Source: Tigriopus japonicus (lineage: Eukaryota; Arthropoda; Copepoda; Harpacticoida; Harpacticidae). Taken from it: a DNA stretch of 64,000 nt. The number at the start of each line of letters is the position of its first letter. The first letter of the stretch is position 1. This document shows positions 1 through 12,983 of the stretch, piece by piece. The position numbers and the translations under genes are program-made. Location: the NCBI GenBank assembly GCA_010645155.1, contig CM021315.1, forward strand, positions 1,055,245 through 1,119,244, written 5' to 3'. Below the pieces are notes generated by a model that saw only the letters and a list, made by a program, of their open reading frames with translations, was not told the origin of the DNA and searched no databases.

Positions 1-1161
1 GTTTTTTTAGCTTTTTGTCAAAATAGTTGAAAATGCCAAATGGTCAGGAAAATTTGAAATAGTTAAATAGATGACAACTAACAATTTTACGGTGTACTTT
101 GAACATCTGGGGCACTTTTTAAAGGATTTTTTGAAGGACTGAATGTTTTTTAAAATAACTGAATGTTATACAGTCTCCTCCCGCAGACAATGGATTAGTC
201 AGGCCCAAGTTTGTGACACCTTTTTTTTCTTTCCGCTGGGGCTAACTTCCTTGTCCCCATATATAGTATTAAAATGAGCGAGTGATTTGTTTCAAACAAA
301 TCTACGAAGGCTTTTAATCAACCACAAAACCTATCACACAAATGAGCACAAATTTTAACGTCCAAGAGACAGATTCATGTTGTGAAAGAATCATTTTGAA
401 GAATTGCTGTCAAAATTCTGAATAATTAACAAATCAACACACATTTATAACGGTTTTGGAACAACTTACATTGGGTTAGGATGCCAGTCAGCCTTGGTTC
501 CAGATGGTTCACATTTCGTTAAAGGGGACAAAGATATGTTAAGGTGATAAAGAACGGGAACAATTCATAAAGATAATGATGAATGGTTTACTGGAATTGA
601 ACAAGAGCTTTCAATGAATTTTCAGACTGAAAAGGCTTGCCATTGGTGTTTTTCAACAACATAACTAAATGTTAATATTTCAATGATTTTGTTGCTTTCA
701 ATTACAGGAAACAAAGAAGGAAACAATGTAATCAATTCAGCAATCGGAATGAGTTACGATTAAGAAAATTGAATCTAAGCCTGGTGGAAATGATAATCCA
801 CTGCTTGATATCTTGTTTAAAAGATCATGTTTGAATTGTTTGTTATTAGGGGCTTAAGAGGAGAATTATGATGGCAAGTTCTGACCGATGAAAACTATTA
901 AATGCATTCAACACTTTATTGAGCCCCCTCAATCATAATCTGGGTGACCAAGACGAGTCACTACGTCGGGGATCCGGCACTTTTTCAGAGATTCTTGGTT
1001 AAGAGAACTAGAGTCTCTAAGAGAAATAAAGAGAAGCAGAAACAGCGATCCCATAATTTATTTGAAAAACTGCCATTTATTGGGTTGGTTCCGGTTTTTT
1101 ACTAGACCGCTACAAGGAATGAGATTCCCTGTAAAAATAAACCATAAATGAAATTAGATAA
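1..1161. other. intergenic, no gene seen
   Basis: AT-rich sequence with frequent stops in all frames. I see no domain, splice-supported exon, RNA gene or clear repeat structure here. Confidence 0.5.
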
Positions 1162-1557
1162 CTATTTTTTTTTCGAAATTTGGTCTACCAAAGAGTTACT
1201 GTTGGCAGATCTGGACAAACCTTGAATAGTGGGTTGATCAGGAAAAGTCTTGAAAAATTTATCCAATCCTGCTTTTTATGCTGTTAGAGTATCAGCTCCT
1301 ACATATTCCCGACGAAGACTAATGGGCAACAAATTGAACAATGAAGGAGCCCGATAAAGAAGAAAGGAGGACTTCATTGTTCAAACTAGTCTAGATTCCC
1401 TTGGGATTTGGAGGTGCTCTCAGAGCGCACGTAAAACCTCTATGGTCGCTACAGCTGACCTCAAATCCTGGGATAGGACAGAGGCCATGAATGCTCTTAA
1501 AGACATACAGTATCAGATATATTTCATACCTTCTCTGAGTAGTATAATACAGTCCTA
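1162..1557 (-). pseudogene. degraded non-LTR retrotransposon, C-terminal end of the reverse-transcriptase ORF
   Basis: On the minus strand the translation begins around LYYTTQRRYEIYLILYVFK and continues IHGLCPIPGF. This matches the pattern L-Y-S-x-x-R-R-x-E-x-Y-I-I-Y-x-x-K-I-x-x-G seen just before the C-terminus of ORF2 in many jockey/CR1-type non-LTR elements. After a TAG codon and a frame change it resumes as FLLYRAPSLFNLLPISLRRE, then LDKFFKTFPDQPTIQG, and ends SNSLVDQI just before a stop at 1162. That reproduces the family ending (R-x-P-x-L-F-N-x-L-P, then F-K-x-x-L-D-x-F-L-x-x-x-P-D-x-P). At least one frameshift and two in-frame stops make it a dead fragment. The catalytic reverse-transcriptase core is not present upstream, so it is a 5'-truncated relic. 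The family assignment is from motif memory; the clade (jockey, CR1 or RTE) is not resolved. Confidence 0.7.
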
Positions 1558-1790
1558 ACTTCTGGAGTCTCCTCCTTTGTCGTTCCTGTAATAGGTATAC
1601 CGGTGTTCACTAGCATTTGTAGATCACATACTGACATATTCTGCCACTTTCGAGCCAATTTTTTTTCGTTATTAGCTCCTTTTTGTTCGATTTCTGGGTC
1701 GAAAATTTTCGATTTCGTTTTTCCACGCTCCCCCTTTCTACCATTTTCTGCCACTTTTACGAGGGATATCCAGGCTAGAGATATAGACTA

Positions 1791-2318
1791 GGCCTGTAAT
1801 TCGTTAAATTGCACGATTTTTGGGTTTATGAAAAAGATCGAACTGAAGATTTATCTCTTGTGAGCTGATGTTATTTTACAAGTTTGTTCTAAGACAAACT
1901 TGCTCGAAGCTATGATTTGATTAGGCAAGGTATGTTGGCTGACCCCCTGTATACATAGAAAATGAACGTCGAGAGCGAGCAATATGACAAAAATGATGTA
2001 TCTGTCAAAGCTAAGGTGTCTCAAATCGAAATTTATCATTTTTTCTGGACAAATGTTCACCAAACATAGAATTATAGTAAGTATGAGCAAGATCTTTACT
2101 TTACAAAATATTGGATTTTGACGAGTTTCTCGCTCTTGACGTCCATTTTTTGAAACGTGCAGGGGTCACCTAACATATCTTGTCTAGTTAAATCATAGCT
2201 TCAAACAAGTTTGTCTGACATCAACATATGTGAAATAACATGTGCTCAGAAGAGTTAAATCTTTATTTCGATTTTTGGCATAAATCCAAAAATGGTGCAA
2301 TTTAACGAATTACAGGCC
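1791..2318. mobile_element. foldback (long terminal inverted repeat) element, about 528 bp
   Basis: The left end GGCCTGTAATTCGTTAAATT is repeated inverted at the right end (AATTTAACGAATTACAGGCC). The inverted arms continue inwards for roughly 200 bp with scattered mismatches; for example, left TATGTTGGCTGACCCCCTG matches the complement of right CAGGGGTCACCTAACATA, and both arms contain GAGCGAG. The centre (about 1996-2114) is a non-repeated loop. There is no transposase, so it would be non-autonomous. Neither a clean 8-bp nor a clean TA target duplication is visible. Confidence 0.75.
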
Positions 2319-5300
2319 CAGTCTACCTATAGTCTGGACACCCCACGTACTTCACTTTGTTACTTTAATTTGCCCCAAAAGTTTTGCCAATATGTCGATT
2401 TGTCAGAATCTAGTGATTTTTGGGATGCTAATTCAGGGCTACCCTGTTCATTTGATTAACGCAAAGAAAACTACTTATGTGTTTCGTGTTGAATTTTTTG
2501 GTATAGTTTTGCCATTTTGGTCCTTTAGGGTCACAAAGCTTCCCACAAGTTGATTTCTTAAAAGGCAAGAGATCGAATATCACAGTAAAATATGGCAGCA
2601 CTGCCAACTCGAAATTAAATTTTGGTTCGAGTGTTGCCAGATTCGTCCTTGTTTTGGTCTTTGGTCAAAAAGTGAAATAAAGCCTGCCTATTTGAATAGC
2701 AATTAAACTTCGAGTAAAAAATGGCAACACTCCCAACTCGAAACCCATCACAAATGAAAACACATTTCTTGCACTGGAAGATCACTGAAATGTTGATTCT
2801 TTTAAAATGGAAGTGAAAATGTGATTTAGTAATGAATACGCCTTACGGCGACCATATATCCGAATAGTGTTCGTGGGAGGGGGCGGATTTTTTAATAGGT
2901 TCTGCTTCCATGATCATAGCAATTTTTTATCAAGCTTTATTTTAAAAATCGATTGCGTCTTCCATGGCGTCTCTTCAGTGACGAATATGTAGAGGAGGAA
3001 GCAGAGATGATAGCATCCCTCTTAATGAGATCCTTCTTAATGAGGGAAATTGTCCATTGAGTGCAAGTTTAAGAGGCCAGGCCATCATTTAGAGACCGGA
3101 TCAACGAGTCCTCTTTAACTAAGGGCCCACTTCGCTTTGGAATCCAGTAATTTCTTCTTCATCGTCTCATGTTGGGTGTGGTTCTTGTTGTCCTCGTAAG
3201 TATTTCGATTGATGTCAAGGCCGATGTTTGAAAATCTTGAAAAACATCCATGTCCGAAAAACAGGGTCATTTTGTCGAGCAGGACTGACCACCTCATTCC
3301 TCCTGGCCCCAAAACAGCGAGTGTTCTTCCGTCGAAAATCAATCCGGGAAAGCGAACGAAGTTGGATCGTCATCCTGTATTTATTGTGCCACCTCTTTTG
3401 TTGCTCAAAGCAGACACTCGAGATTGGTTCTGGTCTCGAGTTGGCAAAAGGGTATTGATAAGTACGTGCCAAGACGATCTTTTCGTTCTCATTTACATAT
3501 CAGGATCATTAACCTGGAACCACGCTGGCTCTCTTTCCCTTTGTCGTCTAGTCAAGTTAATAAATGAAAAAAAGGTTTCTTCACGACGTAAATCGTGAGA
3601 TTTTGATCTTCACGACAGGTTGCCCTTTCCATTGTTCGTTCCTCTTTTCAACCCGATTGTTAGGAAATCGCAATTTTCTTCGTGGGTTTATTTTGACATC
3701 CCGAGAAAACAGGAGCTTATAACTTTGAAACCCTTGCGTCCACCAGAATTCTCAGCACGGACGGAACCCTCGTTGGTCCAGGTTCCAAGAGGAGTGAGTG
3801 TGTTGTAACTGGTAGTAGGAATCATATGAGTGCTACACGTCGTGGTCCTTAAGGAATCTTGGCAGCGCCCCCGTCCCCATCCTAGACCAAAGAGAGCCCT
3901 TGCTTGCATCACGGCCAAGGTCATCGGCTGTCCTTTGCACGGCCGTTCCAGGACCGCCCCCTTTCCAACATACACACTCATAGCACGTACATCTATTGGG
4001 TTTCTTCCAAAGGTTGGCGTCTCCATTGAATTCTCTTTCAACCCTTCTTGGCTTACTCTTTGACACGAGACGTCCAAACGGCGTTTGGCGCGTCAGAAGA
4101 CGGCTTGGAAGAAAACAAGCAAAGGTTGGATGCCCCAGTGATAGCAGTGAAGGGACCATCCATGGATGTCCTAAAGCGAAAGAAGGCCTCTAGATGTGGC
4201 CCATAATCACTCGAATGTCGTCGTGGCAGCAGCAGTAGAAATAGGAGAAGAAATCGAGGTCCTTCGCAGACGACCGCCTTCGACGAATCCAATCTTTGGA
4301 ACTCTAGGGCGATCTACGGACGTAAGTATTCAGTTATTCCCACTTGGCAAAGAAAAGAGTGCGTGGAACACGCGAGCGTGAGCCAATCATCATGGTTTGG
4401 GTCATTTCGTCCGTTGGCCATATCCAAGGGATCCCACCGAGCACGATTTTTCTTCATCAGTACGCACTTTGAGATCATCCGGAGTCGTTTTTCGGAGGAC
4501 AATTGTGAGTGATTCGACTGGGTAATCGGGGATTTCGGATGATGAACTCAAGATGGTTCAATGGGAACCCGAGAAGATCTCATCTCAGTCGCGGGCTCAG
4601 ATTTGGGCCTCAGTCCACGAATTCGTTGTTGTGGGACTCCATTCCGTGTAATCTTTGGTGCTAAAATACAGCTTCACTCCTCGGGGGATGTTGCAACTAC
4701 TCTCGCATTTACACATTTAGTCAAACCTTCCTCGTTGATGATGCTCAAATCAATCTCTTCCGGTTCTAATTGCTCTTGTTCATGAATCATGATGAAAGAA
4801 ATCACTAGCCAGAGTACTCATGACTCCAAGTGAAATCCAGTCTTGTTCAAGTGATTGCCTTTGTGTCCTTCTATCTGCATTCAACATCCATTCCCATTCT
4901 GTTCTTAGTCAAGGTAAGAGCAATGTCTTTAATTTAAACTCAGTGTACATAGTATGAAGCGGAGAGGGGCCTTGAAAGGATTAGCTGAAATGGGCGAATG
5001 TTTGAGCGCTTGGGTAAACTTTCCACTTGGATGTGACCCAACATCGTAAAAGCTCAAGGGCCTTCTGTCTGTTATTAGGCTCATGATCCCAAGGGCGTGC
5101 ATCCTTCCTGAAGTTTCCCATCGTGACACCGAGAACCCCTTTTATTGTTTTTATGGCCAAGTTTCATCATCCACAGAATTTTTCTTTGACATTGACAGGT
5201 GCGAGAAGTAGGATTAGACCAATGAGCTTGTCACTCAGAAGGAAAAAAAAACATTCGATTATGCCAGACCTTCTTCAGTTGTGGCCTTGAACGACCCTTC

Positions 5301-7197
5301 AAATGATTTTGGACGATGAGGATACTTGGAAATTCTACAAGGCATGTGAAGTTTGTTTTGGATAGGTGACATTTCGTGGACAGGTGATTTTGTAAGATGG
5401 GATCACGGGAAATACTTCAACGTACTTATTCTATTCACGCTGTGTACGCCATTACATTTGGGGAAGTATGTGGTATGTGGTAGTACCTCAATGCATTGGC
5501 TCATCAACCACAGACACGACCAAGAAGTGGCTCACTCAAAGTTGCACCTACAAACCTACGTGCAATAGAACTCTCTACAAAGAGAACCATCTCTTCTAAA
5601 ATGTGTGACTTGACTCAAAAGAGGCGTGCAGTATGAAGAACTTTAAGTGTAATGTGCAGGAATACAACATGATCGCGACCTTGGAACAAATTGGATGGAG
5701 CTGCTAGCAGATGCATCCACATTTTGAAAGATCCACAAAAACAGGCATGAATAAAGCCAACACCGCTCGGTCGAGGGAAGCTAATTTGACATTGTTTTCC
5801 TCATGTACGGATTGTTCCATATTTTCGCACTCACCCTGCCAAAGAGAATTTTGGACTGGCCACACTACGATCCATCGATAACATCTTAGATGACAGGTTC
5901 TCCATCTCAGTGATGATGATTTGCAACATTTGCCTGTGACGTGTTTCTGTTCCCATTTCCGCGGGACATATCTTATACTCTGTTCTTCCCATTTCTTTCT
6001 TGCCTTTCCCCCTTTCGCTTGGCTCGCTATTTTTCGCTCTTTCTCTCTTCTTTGTCTTCCTCTTTGGCTTTGGTCGTCCCGTTTCTTCTCTTTGACTTGA
6101 AGATGGTCTCTGGTTCCGTTTTTGCATTGGCATATTCTCTTCTTGGGAAGGAACGTTGGCTCTTGATCACAAACAAAACATTATCACTTCTTCCTCAGTG
6201 GAGTGCGGAGCTTTGATTTATTGCATAAAAACAACTCCAGTTTCATTGTGTTTAGAGAGTCTCCACTTTGTATCTTCTCTTTTTCTTGAGCGAGTCCGCC
6301 TCATGATGTTCATTTTGTTCCGATGTCTTGGAACAATCACATGAACGGAACCATAATTCACGGCTCTTGAATTGCCAAGAGCTAACACGCGACATCACTT
6401 AAAGTGGAACCTAATTCAAGTTGCTCCGCTATAGTAAAGAGCGTTTCTATTATGTGCCATCAACAGCTACAACTTTCTCAATTCCTTATAGAACAACTAG
6501 ATTGCTTGAATAAGGATTGAGGCAAGGCATATGTTGCTGAAAATTTGAACATAATAGAGGGTTGAAATCTTGAAATTTGGTCTCAAAGTGCCAACTAACC
6601 TGGGAATTTGCGATAGTTCGATGAGGGTCTTAGCGAAAATTGTCGGCTGTTCTTGAACTTCAAGGTTAGATTCTCATCACAATCGAGTTCACTTCATCGA
6701 CAAAGTCTGGCAATGGCAACGAACGATCTTTGGCATGCCAAAGGCCATTTAGAATTTGAACTTTTCCTATGGCTTCTTCAACCGGTCATTATAATTCCTT
6801 CATCCACTTTTTCTTTTCCTTCTCTCAATCTATTGTCCTTTCTTGGGATTACAAAAAATATCCCGCCAGGTTTTGACCTTCAATGTCTGTTCCGGTTTCT
6901 CATGTCCAACATGATAAATGATCGAATCTAGCGATCCAACACCGAGGGTTCAAATCCTATTACCTCAAAAAGCACATCAAACTACAATTACAAAATTGCT
7001 TAAAATGGCTCCTTAAAACAAACTAGCTTCAAATTGTCCAATTTCCATCTCGATATTCGGGAACCAAGCCTCTTTGAAGCACGAAACGACCACGACGTAA
7101 TTATTATTGGCTCAATTATCCTTGCAATTATCTGCTCCTCTGGAAGTTTCTGCACAGCTCTCGTTCTCACAAGAAGACAAGAGAGCTCAAACCTTCG

Positions 7198-7226
7198 TGG
7201 TGGTGGTGGTGATGATGATAATAATG
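7198..7226. repeat. microsatellite GGT / GAT / AAT
   Basis: A run of GGT changes to GAT and then to AAT triplets. It is simple-sequence DNA that opens frames by chance on the plus strand. Confidence 0.85.
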
Positions 7227-7502
7227 GGATGTACTCTGGTCGGCACGTTCCCCGAGGGGTTTTCTTCCCGCCAATCTATGCATGCTCTACCATTCTATAT
7301 GGTTCCATATGGTGGCTTGGATGACGATTTTGATGGTGTTGTCATCACAATAGGACTGGCTCGAATATCAGATGTTAGAAAGCGCCATCAGTTCAAGGCC
7401 AAGCTCATTAATCATCTGCATTTTCTAGCCAGATTCAGCCAGACGCATGGGAGATTGGAACAGCTAGTCAGGAACACAGACAAAGCAACTGGGAACGAGG
7501 AA

Positions 7503-7562
7503 TAACAGCAGCAACAACGACAATAAGAATAACAACAACAACAGCAACAACAGGAGCAGAAG
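7503..7562. repeat. low-complexity CAA/CAG/AAT tract
   Basis: Imperfect CAA, CAG and AAT triplets. The antisense reading is a cysteine-rich frame typical of simple repeat DNA rather than a protein. Confidence 0.8.
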
Positions 7563-7646
7563 GGACTGACAGAGAAAGAGACGAAGGGAACGCTCAAGAA
7601 GCACTGAATTTCTGGAGTGAGAGACTAACGATGAGAATTTTGATAT

Positions 7647-7993
7647 CCAGTAGGGTTAGTTCAATTACATTCTTCTAAAAACTAGACCTTGCTTGTGTTG
7701 AGTAGACGACATATTTCAATTTTCAAGTCAATCGAATCCCGGAGTGAAAAGTTATGTCATATCAAACTTATGTACTAGAGAGAGCATAGATTGAATGCGT
7801 TCGCTCTTTTGTGGTAAAACGATTACCACAAAAGGGCTAGTTCATTCGTTCTCGGTAAGATTTGCACTGAACTTTTGAGAGCGCGTAACTTTTGACTCTG
7901 ACGTTCGATTGAACTGAAAATTGAAATACGTATTCTCGTCCACATAGGCAAGGTCTCATTTGCAAAAGAACGTAATTTATCTGTCCCTACTAG
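7647..7993. mobile_element. near-perfect palindromic foldback element, about 347 bp
   Basis: The two halves are inverted copies around a centre at about 7820, where CTTTTGTGGTAA (7806-7817) faces TTACCACAAAAG (7823-7834). Outer ends are CCAGTAGGG on the left and the complement of CCCTACTAG on the right. Matching inner blocks include AGACCTTGC and ATATTTCAATTTTCAAGTCA on the left against AGACCTTGC and GTATTTCAATTTTCAGTTCA in the complement of the right arm. Each arm is about 170 bp and there is almost no loop. No coding capacity is present, so it is a non-autonomous MITE or foldback element. Confidence 0.78.
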
Positions 7994-10900
7994 AAATCAT
8001 GATTCCTTTCGTTAGCCTCCTAGTCCAGAGAAATTTAGTGGTTCTTGGAACACAGAAGAGGTGTGTGTGCGTATGTTTGGTATATGAAGGCTGACAGAGA
8101 AAATTAGGGGCCAGAGTGAATTTGAGGGCCAATTTTGATCGCTTCACTTCCTCGAGGGAATCCAACAATGACATGTGCCGTGGAAGATTGAATGGATAAC
8201 GAAGGTCATGGACGGGCGGGCTCAACGTAGTTTTCCAGGTTTTTTCATCATCGACAAACATGATTTATCAAAAAGGTAGACATTCACCCCCGTGGTGACT
8301 GATAATAGATGTATGTTGACAAAAATGTACTTTAAACAATTTTTTTGTCTCTTACAGCATTTCTCTTTCACTTTTATCTAATGGGAGTGAACTTGGCCCT
8401 CCTTCCTTTTCTTTCTGATTCAAATCAGTTTTTTTGCCAGAAACCTTCGCTCCATTTTTGGAACATCGCTCTGCTGGTCCTTCTCCTTCTCCCACAACGC
8501 CATGACTCTTTTGATTCATGACCAAAGTTCCTCATTGAGACGGGATGGCCACGAACCAATGGATTCTCTCTCTCCATTTCTCTTTCCCCACGATGGGGAA
8601 AAACAAAAACCCAACTCCAGCATTTTGGGTCCCACTAAAGCGAGTTCCAAGAGGTCTGGTTGGCAGTGGACTTGGTCCAAGGCATAGAATCTTCAATTAC
8701 AACCTGATTGGAGTGACCTTGTCCCTTTTTTGCTTCCATTTGAACATTCCAACAACTTCACGAGATACGCTTGAAGACGGAAGGACACACTGCATAGGCT
8801 TCCTTCTTCAACACTTTGTTCGTGTAGAGCTCTGTGGCAATGAGTAAGAGTGTTCATTGTTCAGTCAAGCGAATCTAAGAACTCAATAATGCAGTGCATT
8901 GTCGTGTAGTAAGACTTGGTCGAAGGCCAGCCAATGTCTCGAGGACTCTTTATTGGTCTGCTTTTTGACGAGCTTTGAAGGTTAAGTACACATCGTGTAT
9001 GTACACACAAACACATACATAGATGGTTTGGTATGGCATGGTGGATCGTATCCACTTTGCTTAGGGGCTTCAGATTTTTTGCCTCTTCAACCTTGGGTTT
9101 GTTCCGCTCCGCCAATAAAAAATGTGGGCAACTGAGGCATTTGACTTGGTTGCGTCTCATCTTTGTGTGCCCACGTGAAAGAAAAATTCCCTTTAGCTTG
9201 GGGTAAGTCTGTCATTTTTTGTCAAACCAATAACCAACAGGCCTTTTGACGAGAATGGTGCGGCTTCATCGCCTTGGATGATGATCTGTCCTTTTCCGAG
9301 CTCAGTTTTCGCTCATCCAAGAAAGCGAGCACAACAGGGTAGTGCTTAATTCTAGAGTCAAAGTTGGAAGTCTGGACAACTTCATTCACAAATGATGTTT
9401 TACTCGCAATTTCATTCTCGAACATAACATGGCGTTCTAGTTTTAGGGTAAGCTTGAAGTATTTTTTTGCTAATAGTAATGAATCCAAAACACCAAAATT
9501 TTCTTGAAGATTTCGTTTGCGATGAAGCTAAAGAACCAACCAAGAAAGCAGATTATCATTAGAAATTAGGAACTTTTTTGTTCAAAAGAGCTTTGCAAAA
9601 GTTGGTATCCAGTATCAGTATTCAGTATTCCATATATAGAAAATTTTCAAAGCCAATTCTTAATTTCTTTCTTGTCACCTGCTTTTGGTTCGTTTTTTTT
9701 TATTAAAGCCCGCTTTCGTTCGAAACTATTTGTTTCCATTCAAGGCATTTTCAGTTCATCACTAATGGTTAATGTAAATTTCATCATTGAGACATTCCCA
9801 TCCACAGCTCTTGAACCAACCTGGAGGAAATATTGCAACTGGAGAGAATTCATTTCCCTTTGGGCTAAGAATTGGCCATTATGTCTAAAGCGACCGTGTC
9901 ACCTTGGCAACCATATTTATGGTTGCTTGCTTCATCCGCGGCTTTGGTTGGCTCAGAAGGAGGGTGAAAAATTAAACTGCCCAAGGCAAAGTTTTTCTTT
10001 GGGCGTCGCTCAAAGAGACGTTCGTAAGGTAAGAAGCAAGGAAGAAGGAAGGACAGAGGAGAGCCTCGACGACGTACCTACTTCAGGTTCGTTCTACCAT
10101 CGGAAAGAGAACGCGAACGAGGAAGGCCAAGCTTGATCATAGTAAGTAGGGGTGGTCAAAATATGCACATTATGAGTTGAAATGTTCAAATGGCTCATGA
10201 AAGCCAGAACACGTTCTTTTGGCATTTGAAGTTTGTTAAATAGTGGAGAAAAATGACTTGCTAGTTCTTTGGAGGGAGCACCAATGTAGTAGACCAGAAA
10301 GCATTGTTTTACATCTGAACGGATTTCAAAAATACACACTGGGTATGATCACTGTACTAAAATGTGAGGTTTTTGCAACAAATGTATTTTTCCGTTGAAT
10401 TTTCTTTGCACTGATTGGACTCAAGGTGTATTTTGAAAGTAATCCTGGCATTAGCCAGGCTTGTGTGCACCTACTAAAACTGAGAAGCCAAAAAAATGCT
10501 GAATAAGGTACTTTTTCTAAGTTGTAGCTCAACACTAGGTTCTTTTTCATTTGTATGTTACTGGAAGAGATTAAGGCAGCAAAGGGAAAAAGACAATCTA
10601 GAAAGCCAATTTTCTATATTCATGAAATAGTTATCTTGTCTGAAGGTGATCCAATTATAAATTTGTCATTTCCAAAAAAATCATAAAATTTTTACCACTA
10701 TTCCTGAGATCCGGAATTCAAGGTTAGTCACTGATCAAGAACGCTTGTAGATTTTAAGGGACAAAGATAGGGAAAATGGAAGGAAAATTGACTCATAGAA
10801 TATAGATTTTTTTCGTAGATACGCCAATGATGACCCTCAAATTTATGTTTTTTAAGTAGAGCATTTTTCACAAAGACAAAAAATAAATCATTGATAAAAA

Positions 10901-12667
10901 ATCATTATCAGAAATTCGCAAAAAACGGAATCTTGTATGTTCAAGTTTTGAATAACCCTAATGATAAGGTTTTGGATGAAATCCCAGGAGAGCAAGTGCA
11001 AAACTAAACGACAAAGCCGAAAAGAGGTCGATGAAGAGCCCAAGCAAGCAAGCAAGTAAGCAAGAGAAAAGGAACGACATGGCCTTTTAAGGCCAATATG
11101 CCCATATGTTGCTATTTGCGCCATTTCTGTACGATTCAGAATGTGACGAATGCGATTCGTGAAATTCAATCCAATGGCTTCAGAACGAACGAAAAAGGAC
11201 ATAAAATGGGCTCTGTGGGCATGCAAAAATGGTAGTCGACCCTCTCCCACGTCTAAGATTGACATGGCCTGTGGTGGGACTCGGCCTCAATTGCATCAAT
11301 TTGGCACGACAAGCGATGGATCAAGCATTTTGGCCTTACGGCAACGGACGGCATCTCTGACAACCTTTGCCTCCTTCCCTGTTGGATCGACTCCAACCGT
11401 TCAAGACGACTAGAAAGTCTTTTTGGCCTTTGATCTTCTCGTTGAGCCAAGAAGGCTGCCACGCAGCTCCCCAGGAAGGTCGTCGCTAAGTTGACCTTGC
11501 GTGACGAGAATTGCAATTCAAAAATTCAACTCGGTCGCTCATTGATCATGGATGACAGCAGGCGAGCTCAGGCAGTCATCGAACACGACGACGAGAACGT
11601 CAATGACTAAAGTGAGAAAAAAGGCCATGGTTGGGATGTTCTTCTTCCAGGGTGGTCCCATTATTCAAAGTCTAAAAAAAGAAGTTTTACTGCTGAAAGA
11701 AGGCGGAAGCGGACGAGTTGGCGGCTTTGGGTCATCGGAGACTAAAATGACAAACCCAAGGGGAAATTGTAGCCAACCATTGCAGACAGATGGCCTTTAT
11801 AGCGCACGCGAGTTGCTGGATGGTGACCCGAATGAAAGAGAGAATAAGAGGAAATTCATGCCCAGCCCCGTCCGTTTCTCTCTTTTCCTAAAGGACACAA
11901 CAATAATTTGTCACTCACTCACTCACTCTTGCTTTCTTCCTTTCGTTTTCCTTAGGGTTCCAAATGAGGCAGATTTTCTCTCTGCAGACATGCATTGGTA
12001 GAAACTAGACTAGACTTTCTCATTGTGTCATCAAAACGCACGGCTACCAATTATTGGTGGGATATATTTTTCCAGACCTAGCTCATTATTTGAAAATTGT
12101 TATGAGACAATGTTCCAATACGAACCCAGAGGTTTTGGACCACTTGGATCCGAAGAGTACATACGTATCCTCTTCAAGTGTTTTCAGAGAAATGCACAGG
12201 TAACATTCGACCAATTGGATTGAAATCGCAGGCCTTTCTCTGAGCCAAGTTTACTATCTGTTCATCATGAGTGAAATAAAAGTTCCGCGACCAAAGGCCA
12301 GGAGCACTCCAACGTCTGTCTCTTGGGGAATGCGACCCGCACAACAGTCTTATTCAACCCTGAAGGTCGAAGTTGTGGTCTTAAAAAGAAGAACGTTGCT
12401 GGGCCCACCAACGACATGCAAGGCCGCCAAGGCTCTGTAGTCTTAGTTTCAAACTTACGCTAAGCAAGAAAGACAATTTTCCTCTTCGTTTTTGCACTCT
12501 TTTGAAATGAGATTCATTGTCCTCCAGGCAAAAATAAGGCGAGAAGCGCCAGAACTGCTATCGCGTTGCAACACTACTATCCTCGTACCTTGTATTTGTC
12601 TCCTTGGCAGAGTGAAAAATAAAGTTCAGCTTAGCTCTCATCGGGTAATCTCATCATTTTTATCAGC
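7994..12667. other. intergenic, no recognised gene
   Basis: Open frames up to about 154 codons occur (9672-10136 and 11552-12001, plus strand), but neither reads like a known domain and no consistent splice structure is evident. Short CAGTATCAG / CAGTATTC motifs recur near 9610 and again near 20640-20700. Confidence 0.4.
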
Positions 12668-12983
12668 CAGGGTTGATCACGGGATTATACCCGGGATTCC
12701 GGGACAGGTTTTTCTAGCTCTAAAAATATATAACGGATAAACGGGATTTTATAAAATATCTACGATTTTTCAGCTTTCAAGGAGTTAAAATGACAAAAAC
12801 GAAACAGATGTTAAGTAATGATGCTGTGACTTTACCAAAACATTTGTTTCCAATCAGTAGACCTATTGAGTCAAACATCAGAATTTTGAAAATTTTGCCC
12901 TGAAATAGAAGATCCCGTAAATCACGGAAAATCACGGATTTTGTCGTCCACGGGATCCCAGGGACGGGATCAAACCAACCCTG
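12668..12983. mobile_element. hAT-like MITE, about 316 bp
   Basis: The left end is CAGGGTTGATCACGGGAT; the right end is GGGATCAAACCAACCCTG, the inverted CAGGGTTG terminus. Flanking 8-mers are ttatcagc and ccatcagg, sharing five of eight bases, consistent with an aged 8-bp target duplication as made by hAT transposases. The interior has GC-rich CGGGAT blocks at both ends around an AT-rich middle. No coding sequence is present. Confidence 0.7.

Larger units (their letters stand above)
2319..7646. other. intergenic, no recognised gene
   Basis: There are several short open frames on both strands, densest at 3.1-4.3 kb where the GC content is higher. Their translations are rich in rare residues, overlap each other and match no family I know. 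GCCAACTCGAA / TTCGAGTGTTGCC motifs recur in opposite orientations at about 2600-2750, perhaps from an old small transposon. A GGT/GAT/AAT microsatellite lies near the right end. Confidence 0.45.

Noticed and set aside
3688..4159. Overlapping minus frames of 129 and 108 codons in a GC-rich stretch
   Set aside because: Both strands and several frames are open at once, composition is not protein-like, and there are no domains or splice pattern.
6930..6965. GGGTTCAAATCC, a possible tRNA B box
   Set aside because: The T stem is imperfect and the rest of a cloverleaf is missing.
7412..7597. Cysteine-run minus-strand frame
   Set aside because: It is the translation of a CAA/CAG low-complexity tract, not a cysteine-rich peptide gene.
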